Positions 8,796 through 19,105 of a DNA stretch of 64,000 nt are shown here, in pieces. The translations under genes and the position numbers were made by a program. Each line of letters begins with the position of its first letter. The first letter of the stretch is position 1. Below the pieces are notes generated by a model. The model did no database searches. It was given only the letters and a program-made list of their open reading frames with translations, and was not told where the DNA came from. The stretch is from Oharaeibacter diazotrophicus (GTDB taxonomy: Bacteria > Pseudomonadota > Alphaproteobacteria > Rhizobiales > Pleomorphomonadaceae), in the NCBI RefSeq assembly GCF_004362745.1, contig NZ_SNXY01000006.1, forward strand, positions 682,001-746,000, read 5' to 3'.

Positions 8796-9680
8796 ATGAC
8801 CATCGCCTCCATGACCGGCTTCGCCCGCCGCGACGGATCGGTCTCCGGCTACCGCTACGCCTGGGAGATCCGCTCGGTGAACGGCCGCGGGCTCGACATG
8901 CGCTTCCGCCTGCCGCCGGGCTGGGACGGCGTCGAGGCGAAGGCGCGCGCGAAGGCCGGCGAGGCGCTCGCCCGCGGCAACGTCTCCGCCTCGCTCCAGC
9001 TCGCCCGCGAGGGTGCGACCACCACCTTCCGGATCGACACCGCCCTCCTCGACGCCCTGGTCGAGACCGCGCGCCGCTACGGGGACCTCGAGGGCCTGAG
9101 GCCGGCCTCGGTCGACGGCCTGCTCGCGGTCAAGGGCGTCGTCGAGGTGGTCGAGAACCTACCGGACGAGGCGGCACGCGCCGCGATCGAGCGCGACCTC
9201 GTCGCCGCCTTCGAGGCGACGCTGAAGGACTTCGTCGCCGCCCGCCGCGAGGAGGGCCGCGCCCTCGCCGGCGTGCTCGGCCGCCACGTCGACGAGATCG
9301 AGCGGCTGTTCACCGAGGCGGAGGCGCTGCCGGCACGCACGCCCGAGGCGATCCGAGCCCGGCTCGCCGAACAGCTCGCCGTGCTGCTCGGCCGCCAAGA
9401 ACTCGACCCGGTGCGCCTGCACCAGGAGGCGGCGCTGATCGCCACCCGCGCCGACGTGCGCGAAGAGATCGACCGGCTGAAGGCCCACGTGGCACAGGCC
9501 CGCCAGCTGCTCGCCTCGCCGGACGCGGTCGGCCGCCGGCTCGACTTCCTCGCCCAGGAGTTCAACCGCGAGACCAACACGCTCTGCTCGAAGTCGAACG
9601 ACACCGAGCTGACGCGGATCGGGCTCGCCCTGAAGGCGACCGTCGACCAGTTCAAGGAGCAGGTTCAGAACGTGGAGTGA
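8796..9680 (+). CDS. YicC family endoribonuclease/RNase adaptor
   Basis: A 294-residue YicC family protein starting with the conserved [11 protein letters not shown]. The C-terminal DUF1732 signature [13 protein letters not shown] is present near residue 250. The E. coli member has been described as an endoribonuclease and as an adaptor for PNPase, so a role in RNA turnover is expected. Length is typical. The ATG at 8796 has a CCGGAG ribosome site and is preferred over upstream in-frame starts. Confidence 0.92.
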   Translation: MTIASMTGFARRDGSVSGYRYAWEIRSVNGRGLDMRFRLPPGWDGVEAKARAKAGEALARGNVSASLQLAREGATTTFRIDTALLDALVETARRYGDLEGLRPASVDGLLAVKGVVEVVENLPDEAARAAIERDLVAAFEATLKDFVAARREEGRALAGVLGRHVDEIERLFTEAEALPARTPEAIRARLAEQLAVLLGRQELDPVRLHQEAALIATRADVREEIDRLKAHVAQARQLLASPDAVGRRLDFLAQEFNRETNTLCSKSNDTELTRIGLALKATVDQFKEQVQNVE

Positions 9681-9802
9681 TCCCGGGCCTTCGACGTCCC
9701 GACCGCCTGGAACCTTGCTAGACCGGTTCGACACCGCGGGAGCTGTGGAGACGGCCGCGTTCCGCTTGCCGTTTTCGCCGATCGGGCCTATCACGCGGGC
9801 TC

Positions 9803-10768
9803 ATGACCACCGCTGCCAACCCCTACGGGTTCGACCGCCCCCACCTGCTCGGGATCGAGGGGCTGTCCAAGCCCGAGATCCTCGACCTCCTCGACCGGGC
9901 CGAGGCCTTCGTCGACATCGAGCGGCAGAAGAACAGGCGACGCGACACGCTCGCCGGCCGCACCCAGATCAATCTCTTCTTCGAGAACTCGACGCGCACG
10001 CAGTCGTCGTTCGAGCTCGCCGGCAAGCGGCTCGGGGCCGACGTCATGAACATGGCGGTGTCGCAGTCCTCGGTGAAGAAGGGCGAGACGCTCATCGACA
10101 CCGCGATGACGCTGAACGCCATGAACCCCGACGTCATCGTGGTCCGCCACCACGCCTCCGGCGCGGTCGCCCTGCTCGCCCAGAAGGTCGACTGCTCGGT
10201 GGTCAACGCCGGCGACGGCAGCCACGAGCACCCGACCCAGGCGCTCCTCGACGCGCTGACGATCCGCCGCCACAAGGGCAGGATCGAACGCCTGACGGTG
10301 GCGATCTGCGGCGACGTCGCCCATTCGCGCGTCGCCCGCTCGAACATCCTGCTGCTCACGGCGCTCGACGCGCGGGTGCGGCTGGTCGGGCCGTCGACGC
10401 TGGTGCCGGGCGCCTTCCGCGACATGGGCCTCGAGGTCACCACCTCGATGAAGGACGGCCTGAAGGACGCCGACATCGTCATGATGCTGCGCCTGCAACG
10501 CGAGCGGATGCAGGGCTCCTTCGTGCCGTCGGTACGCGAGTATTTCCGCTACTGGGGCCTCGACGAGGAAAAGCTCGCCTATGCCAAGCCCGACGCGCTG
10601 GTGATGCACCCGGGCCCGATGAACCGGGGCGTCGAGATCGATCCGGCCGTCGCCGACGGACCGCAGAGCCTGATCCGGGAGCAGGTCGAGATGGGCGTGG
10701 CGGTGCGCATGGCGGTGCTGGAGGCGGTCGTCGCCGGCCGCGGCAACGGCGCGGAGGCGGTTCGATGA
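9803..10768 (+). CDS. pyrB: Aspartate carbamoyltransferase, catalytic chain
   Basis: A 321-residue catalytic chain that joins carbamoyl phosphate and aspartate in pyrimidine synthesis. The carbamoyl-phosphate loop STRTQSSFE is at about 63-71 and the HPTQALLD motif at about 142-149. No regulatory pyrI gene is present. The stop overlaps the start of the dihydroorotase-like gene (ATGA), as expected for the class A aspartate carbamoyltransferase that forms a dodecamer with a dihydroorotase-like partner. Confidence 0.97.
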   Translation: MTTAANPYGFDRPHLLGIEGLSKPEILDLLDRAEAFVDIERQKNRRRDTLAGRTQINLFFENSTRTQSSFELAGKRLGADVMNMAVSQSSVKKGETLIDTAMTLNAMNPDVIVVRHHASGAVALLAQKVDCSVVNAGDGSHEHPTQALLDALTIRRHKGRIERLTVAICGDVAHSRVARSNILLLTALDARVRLVGPSTLVPGAFRDMGLEVTTSMKDGLKDADIVMMLRLQRERMQGSFVPSVREYFRYWGLDEEKLAYAKPDALVMHPGPMNRGVEIDPAVADGPQSLIREQVEMGVAVRMAVLEAVVAGRGNGAEAVR

Positions 10769-12081
10769 GCCCCACCCCGCTCCATGGCGACGCCCGCCCG
10801 ATCGTCCTCGACAACGCCCGCGTGGTCGATCCCTCCCGCGGCATCGACGCGCCCGGCGCCGTCATCGTCACCGGCGGAGTGATCCGCGCCGCCGGACCGG
10901 ACGCCCGCGGCAACGGCCGCCCAGACGGCGCCGAGGTGATCGACTGCGGCGGCGCCGTGGTCGCGCCCGGCCTCGTCGACCTGCGCGCCTTCGTCGGCGA
11001 GCCCGGCCACGAGCACCGCGAGACCTTCGCCAGCCTGTCGCGGGCCGCCGCGGCCGGCGGCGTCACCACGCTGGTCACGATGCCGGACACCGATCCGGTG
11101 ATCGACGATCCGGCGCTGGTCGACTTCGTGCTCCGCCGCGCCCGCGACACCGCGGTGGTGCGGATCCATCCGCTCGCTGCCCTGACCAAGGGCCAGAACG
11201 GCACCGAACTGACCGAGTTCGGGCTGCTGAAGGAGGCCGGCGCGCTCGGCTTCACGAGCGGCCGGCGCTCGGTCGCCAATGCCAACGTGCTGCGCCGCGC
11301 CCTCACCTACGCCCGCGACTTCGACGCGCTGGTCTCGAACCTGCCCGCCGACGCCGACCTGACGGGGTCCGGCGTGATGAACCTCGGCGACGCCTCGGTG
11401 CGGCTCGGCCTGCCGGGCATCCCGTCCGAGGCCGAGACCGTCGTGCTCGCCCGCGATCTCCGCCTCGCCCGCCTCGCCAAGGGGCGCTACCACGCCGCGG
11501 CACTGTCGACAGCCGAGAGCGTCGCGATGATCGCCTGGGCCAAGAACGAGGGCATCGCGGCGACGGCGGCGGTGGCGATCAACAACGTCACCCTCAACGA
11601 GATCGACATCGGCGCCTACCGCACCTTCTACAAGGTGAACCCGCCACTGCGCTCGGAGGACGACCGCCGCGCCCTGGTGCAGGCGGTGGCCGACGGCACC
11701 ATCGACGTGATCGTCTCCAACCACGACCCGCAGGACGTCGAGACCAAGCGCCAGCCCTTCTCGGAGGCCGCCGACGGCGCGATCGGCGTCGAGACCCTGC
11801 TCGCCGCGGGCCTGCGCCTCGTCCATTCCGGCGACCTGTCGCTGTCCAGGCTGATCGAGGCGACGGCGACCCGCCCGGCCCGCCTGGTCGGCCTGGACGC
11901 CGGTACGCTCGCGCCGGGCGCCCCGGCCGACCTCGTGGTGTTCGACCTCGACGAGCCCTGGGTGCTCGCCAAGGAGGACATCGTCTCGCGGGCAAAGAAC
12001 AGCCCCTACGAGGACGCCCGCTTCACCGGCCGGGTGAGGCGCACCATGGTCGGCGGCCGCACCGTGTTCGCGCGGGGCTGA
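10765..12081 (+). CDS. pyrC: Dihydroorotase-like partner of PyrB, metal ligands lost
   Basis: A 438-residue amidohydrolase-fold protein, clearly a type I dihydroorotase homologue by gene order and by the GLVD...GEPG and EHRETF regions. The expected zinc ligands are missing: the HxH pair is R74 and F76 in [11 protein letters not shown], the metal Asp of the SDDG loop is replaced in FTSGRRS, the HxED site reads SNLPADAD, the second histidine of the YHxxHxST site is alanine in YHAAALST, and the TDHAP motif reads SNHDP. It is therefore predicted to be non-catalytic, like the PyrC-prime subunit that scaffolds PyrB in Pseudomonas. A catalytic dihydroorotase should be encoded elsewhere. Translation is coupled to pyrB. 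Confidence 0.88.
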   Translation: MSPTPLHGDARPIVLDNARVVDPSRGIDAPGAVIVTGGVIRAAGPDARGNGRPDGAEVIDCGGAVVAPGLVDLRAFVGEPGHEHRETFASLSRAAAAGGVTTLVTMPDTDPVIDDPALVDFVLRRARDTAVVRIHPLAALTKGQNGTELTEFGLLKEAGALGFTSGRRSVANANVLRRALTYARDFDALVSNLPADADLTGSGVMNLGDASVRLGLPGIPSEAETVVLARDLRLARLAKGRYHAAALSTAESVAMIAWAKNEGIAATAAVAINNVTLNEIDIGAYRTFYKVNPPLRSEDDRRALVQAVADGTIDVIVSNHDPQDVETKRQPFSEAADGAIGVETLLAAGLRLVHSGDLSLSRLIEATATRPARLVGLDAGTLAPGAPADLVVFDLDEPWVLAKEDIVSRAKNSPYEDARFTGRVRRTMVGGRTVFARG

Positions 12082-12166
12082 AGCCGGTTACCGAACGAGA
12101 CGGGGTTCCCTTTCGAGACCATGTCGGGCTAGGATGCCGGCCGATCCCGGTCCGGAGTGCCGTTCC

Positions 12167-12808
12167 ATGAGCCTGCCCGTCACCCTCGACGTCGTCGTCG
12201 ACGTCGTCTGCCCCTGGTGCTTCCTCGGCAAGCGCCGGCTCGACGCCGCCCTCGCCGGCCTGCCCGACGTCGCTGCGACGGTGCGCTACCGGCCCTTCCA
12301 GCTCGATCCCGACCTGCCCGCCGAGGGCGTCGAACGGCAGGCCTACATGAAGGCCAAGTTCGGCGACCTCGGCCGGGTCGACGAGATCCACCGCCGCCTC
12401 GTCGACATGGGCGCCGACGTCGGCATCGCCTTCGCCTTCGACCGCATCGAGCGCACGCCGAACACCCTCGACGCCCACCGTCTGATCCGCTGGGCCGCCG
12501 CGGAGGGCAAGGGCGAGGCGATGGTCGAGCGACTGTTCGCGCTCTACTTCGAGGAGGGCGAGGACATCGGCGACACCGCCGTGCTCGCCGCCGCCGCCGA
12601 GGCGGTCGGCCTCGACGGTGCCGAGATCCGCGACCGTCTCGACGCCGGCGAGGACCGCGAGGCGGTCGCCGCCGAGGTCGCCGAGGCCTCCCGCATCGGC
12701 GTCACCGGCGTGCCCTTCACCATCCTCGCTGGCAAATACGGCCTAAGCGGCGCGCAGTCGACCGAGGTGTTCGCCGACGCGATCGGCCGCGTCGCGACCG
12801 GCGGGTGA
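12167..12808 (+). CDS. DsbA family oxidoreductase, FrnE-like
   Basis: A 213-residue thioredoxin-fold protein with the active-site motif CPWC near residue 13 and an inserted helical domain, the layout of the FrnE/2-hydroxychromene-2-carboxylate isomerase group. The cis-proline segment GVTGVPFTI is present near the C-terminus. There is no signal peptide, so it is probably cytosolic. The ATG at 12167 follows a CCGGAG ribosome site and is preferred to the in-frame ATG at 12134. The family covers disulfide chemistry and glutathione-linked isomerases; the substrate is not predictable. Confidence 0.88.
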   Translation: MSLPVTLDVVVDVVCPWCFLGKRRLDAALAGLPDVAATVRYRPFQLDPDLPAEGVERQAYMKAKFGDLGRVDEIHRRLVDMGADVGIAFAFDRIERTPNTLDAHRLIRWAAAEGKGEAMVERLFALYFEEGEDIGDTAVLAAAAEAVGLDGAEIRDRLDAGEDREAVAAEVAEASRIGVTGVPFTILAGKYGLSGAQSTEVFADAIGRVATGG

Positions 12809-13078
12809 CGCGTGCCCGACCCCGGCCCGGCGGCACCTCGGCGTGCCGGCTGGATCGGGCGCGTTCGGAGGCGCGGCATGCGGACCTGCCATCGACGCTC
12901 GGGGTGTGTTGGCCGCAGTAGAGACGGTAGGCGCCCGCGGCGGTGATCCGCAGGGAGACAGCCGCTCGTCCACTGGCGGAAGCGGTGGTAGGCACCGCGA
13001 CGCCCCGGCTCGTCGTGCGGACGTGCGTAGTCCGACGTGCCTGCCGCAATAGCGGCCCGGCGGGAAGCTGCGGATGGC

Positions 13079-14704
13079 TCATACGGGGGACTCTCCGCCC
13101 TCGCCGGCGCTCGCTGCTTGTCCACCCTCGCCGGCATCCGTGGACTGCCCTCCTTCGCCGCCCATCGGCGGCGCCGCCGCCTGGGCCGGCCGAACCGGAC
13201 GGGGTTCGCCCGCCTGATCGATCTCGAAGTCGTCGTCGAGCGCCAGCGCGTCCTTGCCGAGCGACTTGCCGATGTCCTCCCAGATCTTGCGCAGGCGGAT
13301 GACGTGCAGGTCGTCCATCATGACCTTGACGAAGTGGCGCAGCCCGGCGTCGAAGCTGTCCCCCTTCTGCCACAGCGACAGCTGCGCCTTGTCGAAGGCC
13401 TCGGGCGTCAAGCTGTCGCCGCCGCCGTCGCCGAAGCTCGCCGGCTTGGAGCCGCTGATCTCCAGCACCTCGCGGCTGCGCCGGGTGCCGGTGAACAGCA
13501 CACCGGCGATCCAGCGGCGGATCTCGGGTGTCGAGGTCGCGCCGCGGACAAGGCGCTCGAGGTCGAAGATGGTGCGGATGTGGTTCTCGCGCAGCATCAG
13601 GAAGCGCTCCGGTCCGACGTTGGAGCAGAGCTGCGCCTGCGCCACCCAGTCGATCGTCTCGTAGAGCCCGTAGGGCGTCTCGATGTGCAGCATGATCGGG
13701 TTGGCGGTGGCGAGGTTCTGGACCTCGAGCACGTTGGCCTCCTCCAGGCGGAAGCGCGTGAAGAAGTCGATGCCGTCGATCAGGTCGAGCGGGATCGACG
13801 CCGCCGGCTTGGTGAAGCGGTTGTCGGGCGCCTTGACGGTGCGGACGAGTTCCCCGGCCGCGCGAAACAGGAATTCGAGCACCACGTTGGGCACGAACCC
13901 GAACACCAGCGCCGCCACGATCCAGCCACCGGTCGGCCCGGCGCCCGGTACGGCCGCTTCGACGCCGGGAATGGCGGCGAGCGGTTCGGGAATCGCGAGG
14001 TAGAGCGACGTCGCGAACACCACGTTGAGCAGGATGTGGACACCGGCCCTGAGCATCGTCACCGAGGTGAGATCGAACAGCGCCACGGCCTGCACGAACA
14101 TCCGGAGCGTGAAGATGTAGGAGGAGAGGAACGTCAGCAGCGCGACGATGGCGGCGTCGTGGAAATAGGCACAAGCCTTGCGGGCGATCTCGGGGCAGAC
14201 CCGCGCCGGTTCGGCCACGACGCGGACCAGTTCGAGCGGTTCGATGCCGGTCGCGATCAGTCCGGCCAGCGCGAATCCGAGGAAACAGACGACGACGTAG
14301 AGGACGGAAGCGCCGAGCAGCCGGCGATTGGACGTGAGGTCCCACCAGCGCAGGCCGGAGAGATAACGGTCGACCGCCGGATCGGAGAGGTCGAGATCGC
14401 GCAGCTTCGCCAGGTCGACGACGCCGTCCTGGCCAGTCGTCGTCGGCGGCGGGTCGAGGTCGGCACCGTATTTCGCCTTCACGAACTCGAAGGACGTGTT
14501 CGGTTGGGCGCTGCCGTCGCGGTCGATCGGCTGGAGGTCCTTGAAGATCTTGCCGACCACGTCGATCAGCCGGATCCGGCGCAGCCGAACCTCGTGGCGG
14601 ATCTTGATGACCGAATAGGGTGTCAGCAGCGCCAGTACCATGGCGCCGCCGAAGATGGCGACGCCGAGCAAGAGCCACGTCGGAAACAGACTGGAGACAT
14701 CCAT
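13079..14704 (-). CDS. Multi-pass membrane protein of unknown function
   Basis: A 541-residue protein I do not recognise. Five hydrophobic segments are visible, at about 8-27, 133-152, 182-201, 220-238 and 261-281, with a cytosol-like domain between the first two and a large soluble C-terminal half. The C-terminal half contains a YGLYETIDWVAQAQL region, and the last 35 residues are a Gly/Glu-rich repeat (EGGQ/AGEGGE). A GGGGGG ribosome site precedes the ATG at 14704; an in-frame ATG 14 codons upstream is less likely. It follows glpX in the same direction after 106 bases. The 270 bases beyond its 3' end show no gene. Confidence 0.7.
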   Translation of the reverse strand: MDVSSLFPTWLLLGVAIFGGAMVLALLTPYSVIKIRHEVRLRRIRLIDVVGKIFKDLQPIDRDGSAQPNTSFEFVKAKYGADLDPPPTTTGQDGVVDLAKLRDLDLSDPAVDRYLSGLRWWDLTSNRRLLGASVLYVVVCFLGFALAGLIATGIEPLELVRVVAEPARVCPEIARKACAYFHDAAIVALLTFLSSYIFTLRMFVQAVALFDLTSVTMLRAGVHILLNVVFATSLYLAIPEPLAAIPGVEAAVPGAGPTGGWIVAALVFGFVPNVVLEFLFRAAGELVRTVKAPDNRFTKPAASIPLDLIDGIDFFTRFRLEEANVLEVQNLATANPIMLHIETPYGLYETIDWVAQAQLCSNVGPERFLMLRENHIRTIFDLERLVRGATSTPEIRRWIAGVLFTGTRRSREVLEISGSKPASFGDGGGDSLTPEAFDKAQLSLWQKGDSFDAGLRHFVKVMMDDLHVIRLRKIWEDIGKSLGKDALALDDDFEIDQAGEPRPVRPAQAAAPPMGGEGGQSTDAGEGGQAASAGEGGESPV

Positions 14705-14810
14705 CGCACGCCCCCCGTGAGTGGAACGTGCGAGTGTAGGAATCATTTACACAATTTTAAAACGCACCGATTCGCGCCGATCTCGACCTCTGGTCGGTGC
14801 CCGGTTGCGT

Positions 14811-15800
14811 TCAGGTCGATTCGAACTTGGTCATGTCGGTGTGGCTGGCCTTGATCCAGCGCACGGTGCCGCTCGAGGAGCGCATCACGACGGTGTGGGT
14901 GGTGACCCGGTCGCCGCGCGAAAACTTCACGCCCTGCAGCATGTTGCCGTCGGTGACGCCGGTCGCGGCGAACAGCACGTCGCCCTTGGCCATCTCCTCC
15001 ATGGCGAATTTCTTGCGCACGTCGGCGATGCCCATGCGCTGGGCGCGCTGGACCTGGTCCTCGCGGTTGATCACGAGACGGCCCTGCATCTGGCCGCCGA
15101 TGCAGCGCAGCGCTGCGGCGGCGAGCACGCCCTCGGGGGCGCCGCCGATGCCGAGGTAGATGTCGATGCCGGTCTCGTCCGGCTCGGTGGTGTGGATCAC
15201 GCCGGCGACGTCGCCGTCGCCGATCAGGCGGATCGAGGCGCCGGTGGCGCGCACCTCCTCGACGAGGCGGGCGTGGCGCGGCCGGTCGAGGATGCAGGCG
15301 GTGATCTCGCCGACCGGCACACCCTTGGCGGCCGCGAGCGCGCGGATGTTCTCGGACGGGGTGGAATCGAGGTCGATGATGCCCGGCGGGTAGCCCGGGC
15401 CGATCGCGATCTTGTCCATGTAGACGTCGGGCGCGTTGAGGAGGCCGCCCTGCTCGGCGATGGCGATCACGGCCAGCGAGTTCGGCAGGTTCTTGGCGCA
15501 GATCGTGGTGCCCTCGAGCGGGTCGAGCGCGATGTCCACCTTCGGACCCTTGCCCTGACCGACCTCCTCGCCGATGTACAGCATCGGCGCCTCGTCGCGC
15601 TCGCCCTCGCCGATCACCACCGTGCCCTGGATCGGAAGCTGGTTGAGCTCGCGGCGCATCGCGTCGACCGCTGCCTGATCGGCGGCCTTCTCGTCACCCC
15701 GGCCGCGCAGGCGCGCGGCGGCGACCGCGGCCCGCTCGGTCACGCGCACCAACTCGAGGGTGAGGATGCGATCGAGCGAATTGCCGGGTTTCAGCGACAT
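14811..15800 (-). CDS. glpX: Class II fructose-1,6-bisphosphatase
   Basis: A 329-residue GlpX-type fructose-1,6-bisphosphatase, catalysing the committed step of gluconeogenesis. The signature DPLEGTT is present, along with the metal-binding GEGERDEAP loop and the GIGGAPEGV segment. Length is typical. It lies 117 bases downstream of hom in the same direction, an arrangement shared by many Rhizobiales, and may share its transcript. Confidence 0.96.
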   Translation of the reverse strand: MSLKPGNSLDRILTLELVRVTERAAVAAARLRGRGDEKAADQAAVDAMRRELNQLPIQGTVVIGEGERDEAPMLYIGEEVGQGKGPKVDIALDPLEGTTICAKNLPNSLAVIAIAEQGGLLNAPDVYMDKIAIGPGYPPGIIDLDSTPSENIRALAAAKGVPVGEITACILDRPRHARLVEEVRATGASIRLIGDGDVAGVIHTTEPDETGIDIYLGIGGAPEGVLAAAALRCIGGQMQGRLVINREDQVQRAQRMGIADVRKKFAMEEMAKGDVLFAATGVTDGNMLQGVKFSRGDRVTTHTVVMRSSSGTVRWIKASHTDMTKFEST

Positions 15801-15917
15801 GGACGTAACCTCGATGGACTAGGGTCCGCACCGACGTAGATCCGGGGCGACCCGGCCGTCAATGCACCGAATTGCGAAGTTCGCGCGCAAACGCGTGCCA
15901 ACCCGGCGGAGCAAACC

Positions 15918-17240
15918 TCAGAGATCTTCGATTCTGATTAGTTTGGGAGTCGAAGCAATGTGACCGTCCTGCTCGATCAGGCGCAGGGCGTCGCGGATCG
16001 CGGTCTCGCGGGTGGCGTAGGTGATCATCACCAGCGGCTGCGGATCCACCGGCACAGCCGTGGTCGGCGCCTCCTGGCGCGGGGCCCGGCGGCGCTGCAC
16101 GATCGATTCCAGCGAAATGCCGTGTTCGGCCATACGGGTGGCGATCGCCGCCAGAGCGCCCGGGCGATCGTAGACCAGCATGCGGACGTAGTAGCCGCCG
16201 GTGTGGGTCTGGATCTCGGCGCGGACGTAGGGCTCGAGTTGCGCCGTCGGCCGGCCGAAGGCCGGGATCACGCCGCCGCGGGCGACGTCGACCACGTCGG
16301 CGATCACCGAGGAGGCCGTGGCGTTGCCGCCGGCGCCGGGGCCGACCAGCACGATCTCCCCGACGGCGTCGCCGTCGAGCGCCACCGCGTTGAGGACGCC
16401 GTCGGTACGGGCGACCGCGGAGGACTTCGGCACCATGGTCGGGTGCACGCGCGCCTCGACGCCGGTCTCGGTGAGCCGGGCGATGCCGAGCAGCTTGATG
16501 CGGTAGCCGAGTTCGTCGGCGGCGAGGATGTCGGCGAGCGTGATCGAGGAGATGCCCTCGACGTAGATGGCGTCGGCGTCGATCTCGGTGCCGAAGGCGA
16601 GGCTGGCGAGGATCGACAACTTGTGGGCGGTGTCGTAGCCCTCGACGTCGAAGGTCGGATCGGCCTCGGCATAGCCGAGCGCCTGGGCGTCGCGCAGGCA
16701 GACGTCGAAGGTCAGGCTCTCGCGCTCCATCCGGGTCAGGATGTAGTTGCAGGTGCCGTTGAGGATGCCGTAGACGCGGCTGATCCGGTTGCCGGCGAGG
16801 CTCTCCTTCAGCGTCTTGATCACCGGGATGCCGCCGGCGACCGCCGCCTCGAAGGCGAGCGCGACGCCGCGGTCCTCGGCGAGCCGGGCGAGTTCGACGC
16901 CGTGGCGGGCGAGCAGGGCCTTGTTGGCGGTCACCACCGGTTTGCCGAGGTCGAGCGCCGCGCGGACCACAGCCTCGGCCGCGCCGGAGGCGCCGCCGAT
17001 CAGTTCCACCACCACGTCGACGTTCGGGTCGCGGGCGAGGTCGACCGGATCGGCGTGGAAGGCGACTTCGGACAGGTCGACGCCGCGGTCCCGCGTGCGG
17101 TCGCGGGCCGACACCGCGGTGACGACGATCGGACGGCCGGCGCGCGTCGAGGCGGTCGAGCGGTTCCCGGCGAGCAGCCTCAGGACGGACGAACCAACGG
17201 TGCCGAGGCCGGCGATCCCGAGACGAAGCGGTGTCGACAT
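15918..17240 (-). CDS. hom: Homoserine dehydrogenase
   Basis: A 440-residue enzyme that reduces aspartate semialdehyde to homoserine for threonine, methionine and isoleucine synthesis. It has an N-terminal dinucleotide-binding fold (GIAGLGTVGSS), the family motif GILNGTCNYILTRM, the catalytic region with EGYDTAHK, and a C-terminal ACT domain (GALAAIATRMAEHGISLESI) that normally senses threonine. No methionine or SAM riboswitch was seen in the 109-base upstream gap. Confidence 0.97.
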   Translation of the reverse strand: MSTPLRLGIAGLGTVGSSVLRLLAGNRSTASTRAGRPIVVTAVSARDRTRDRGVDLSEVAFHADPVDLARDPNVDVVVELIGGASGAAEAVVRAALDLGKPVVTANKALLARHGVELARLAEDRGVALAFEAAVAGGIPVIKTLKESLAGNRISRVYGILNGTCNYILTRMERESLTFDVCLRDAQALGYAEADPTFDVEGYDTAHKLSILASLAFGTEIDADAIYVEGISSITLADILAADELGYRIKLLGIARLTETGVEARVHPTMVPKSSAVARTDGVLNAVALDGDAVGEIVLVGPGAGGNATASSVIADVVDVARGGVIPAFGRPTAQLEPYVRAEIQTHTGGYYVRMLVYDRPGALAAIATRMAEHGISLESIVQRRRAPRQEAPTTAVPVDPQPLVMITYATRETAIRDALRLIEQDGHIASTPKLIRIEDL

Positions 17241-17349
17241 GTCATTTCCCGATGATGTCCCGCGCCGGGACGACCGCTCTCGCCTTAGCAGGGACGACGC
17301 CCAAAAGGAAAGAGGGACGGTCGGCGAGGTGTCCCGGCCCTCACCCGGA

Positions 17350-18405
17350 TCAGCCGCGGGTGGTGGCGGCGAGCGCCGTGACGAGCGCGATCACCGCCTG
17401 CTTGCGGTCGAGGTTGAGGCCCTCGGTCTCGGCGACGACACGGGCGACGGTGTCCCACGCTTCGGCGAGACGGATCAGGTCGGCCGGGGCGGCGTGGACG
17501 CGCTCGCGCAGCCGTTCCGACAGGAAGGCGCGGCAGAGGTCCGCGACGAGACCGAAGGAGTCCTCGCCCTTGCGCCCGCCGGCGGCCTCGGCGAAGCGGT
17601 GCAGCGCGCTGCGGTCGATCCGCGGGAAGCCGTCGACCAGCTTGCGGAAGCCGCCGTGCAGCGCCAGCCCCTCGCTCTCGACGCAGGCGACGGCGCGGCG
17701 GACGCTGCCCTCGGCGAGCGCCGCCAGCGCCGGACGCTCCGCCTCGGCGACCTCGAGGCCGAGGGCGGTCACCGCGGCGTCGAGTTCGTCGGCCGAGAGC
17801 GGCTCGAGCGGCAGGCGGCGGCAGCGCGAGCGGATCGTCGGCAGCAGTCCGCCGGGGGCGTGCGACAGCACCAGGAACATCGCCCGCGCCGGCGGCTCCT
17901 CGAGCATCTTCAGGAGCGCGTTGGCGGCGTTGGCGTTCATGTCGTCGGCGGCGTCGACGATGGCGATGCGGTAGCCGGCCGAGCCCGCCGAGGTGCCGAA
18001 GAAGCCGGCGGCACGGCGGACCTCGTCCACCGTCAGCAGCGTCTTCAGCTTCTTGTCCTTGTCGTCCCAGGGACGGCGCAGATGCATCAGGTTGGGGTGG
18101 GCGCCGGTGGCGACCTGCGCCGCGACGCGCGGATCGACCGGCAGCAGCGGCGCCTCACCCGGCGGCGGCGCCCGCATCGGGTCCGGATGCGACAGGGCGA
18201 AACGGGCGAAGCGGAAGGCGAGCGTCGCTTTGCCGATGCCCTTCGGCCCGGTGATCATCCACGCATGGTGCATCCGGCCGGAGCGATAGGCCTCGTGGAG
18301 CGCCAGCGCCGCCGCCTCGTGACCGACGAGGTCGGTCTGCTCGCGCGGCAACGGCAGGCCCTCGATCCAGTCGGCCTCGTTGGAGTGGTCGACGGCGGCG
18401 ATCAT
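17350..18405 (-). CDS. holB: DNA polymerase III delta-prime subunit
   Basis: A 351-residue clamp-loader subunit of the AAA+ type. The modified P-loop GPKGIGKAT is at about residue 46, as expected for delta-prime subunits that load the sliding clamp, and the family elements ANALLKMLEEP and SRCRRLPLEPL follow. The start codon overlaps the tmk stop (ATGA), the usual tmk-holB arrangement. The frame is open further upstream, but the homology begins here. Confidence 0.95.
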   Translation of the reverse strand: MIAAVDHSNEADWIEGLPLPREQTDLVGHEAAALALHEAYRSGRMHHAWMITGPKGIGKATLAFRFARFALSHPDPMRAPPPGEAPLLPVDPRVAAQVATGAHPNLMHLRRPWDDKDKKLKTLLTVDEVRRAAGFFGTSAGSAGYRIAIVDAADDMNANAANALLKMLEEPPARAMFLVLSHAPGGLLPTIRSRCRRLPLEPLSADELDAAVTALGLEVAEAERPALAALAEGSVRRAVACVESEGLALHGGFRKLVDGFPRIDRSALHRFAEAAGGRKGEDSFGLVADLCRAFLSERLRERVHAAPADLIRLAEAWDTVARVVAETEGLNLDRKQAVIALVTALAATTRG

Positions 18406-19055
18406 CGGGCGTCCGCCGGCCCGGCCAGTCGGTCCGCGACCACGGCCGCGATCTCGGCCGCAACCTCGTCGACGCCGCGGCTGCCGTCGACGACGACGCA
18501 GCGCGCCGGGTCGAAGGCGGCGACGGCAAGGAAGGCGCGCCGGCGCGCCTCGTGGACGGCGACGTCGTCGGCCTCGAAGCGGTCGGGCGCCGTACCCGAC
18601 CGCAGCGCAACGCGGCCGAGGCCGACCTCGACGGGCACGTCGATCACCAACGTGAGGTCGGGCGTGGTGCCGTCGACGGCGACGGTTTCGAGATGATCGA
18701 TCAGCCCGGCGTCGATGCCGCCGGCGGCGCCCTGGTAGACGCGGGTGCTGTCGGCGAAGCGGTCGCACAGAACCACGGCGCCGCGGGCGAGCGCGGGGCG
18801 GATGGTCGCGACCACGTGGTCGAGCCGCGCCGCGGCGAACAGCCAGGCCTCGCCGACGGTGCCGAGCGGGCGGGCGCGGCCGGACAGCAGGAAGTCGCGG
18901 ATCACCTCGGCGGTCGGAGATCCCCCGGGCTCGCGGGTCGTCACCACGTCTCGGCCTGTGGCGCGCAGGCGCTCGGCGAGCCGGCGGATCTGCGTCGACT
19001 TGCCGGCGCCCTCCCCGCCCTCGAAGGTGATGAACATGCCGCGCCGTTCGCTCAA
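18402..19055 (-). CDS. tmk: Thymidylate kinase
   Basis: A 217-residue dTMP kinase with the P-loop EGGEGAGKST, the DRFADSTRVYQG motif and a lid region with RSGTAPDRFEADD. I chose the TTG at 19055 because a GAGGG ribosome site lies seven bases upstream; the ATG at 19037 (211 residues) lacks such a site but cannot be excluded. It is coupled to holB and follows the PBP5-like gene in the same direction. Confidence 0.93.
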   Translation of the reverse strand: MSERRGMFITFEGGEGAGKSTQIRRLAERLRATGRDVVTTREPGGSPTAEVIRDFLLSGRARPLGTVGEAWLFAAARLDHVVATIRPALARGAVVLCDRFADSTRVYQGAAGGIDAGLIDHLETVAVDGTTPDLTLVIDVPVEVGLGRVALRSGTAPDRFEADDVAVHEARRRAFLAVAAFDPARCVVVDGSRGVDEVAAEIAAVVADRLAGPADAR

Positions 19056-19105
19056 CGTCCGCCCTCTGTAATGCGCTCCGCGCATCCATAGCGCAGATGG
19101 CCGCG

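Noticed and set aside
12743-12973. A 76-codon minus-strand frame downstream of the DsbA-like gene, with a YCGQH-like segment in an overlapping frame that recalls GcrA
   Set aside because: The resemblance is limited to a few residues, no frame carries a full domain, and there is no ribosome site.
17241-17349. Possible methionine/SAM riboswitch upstream of hom
   Set aside because: The 109-base leader lacks the conserved cores of the known SAM riboswitch classes.
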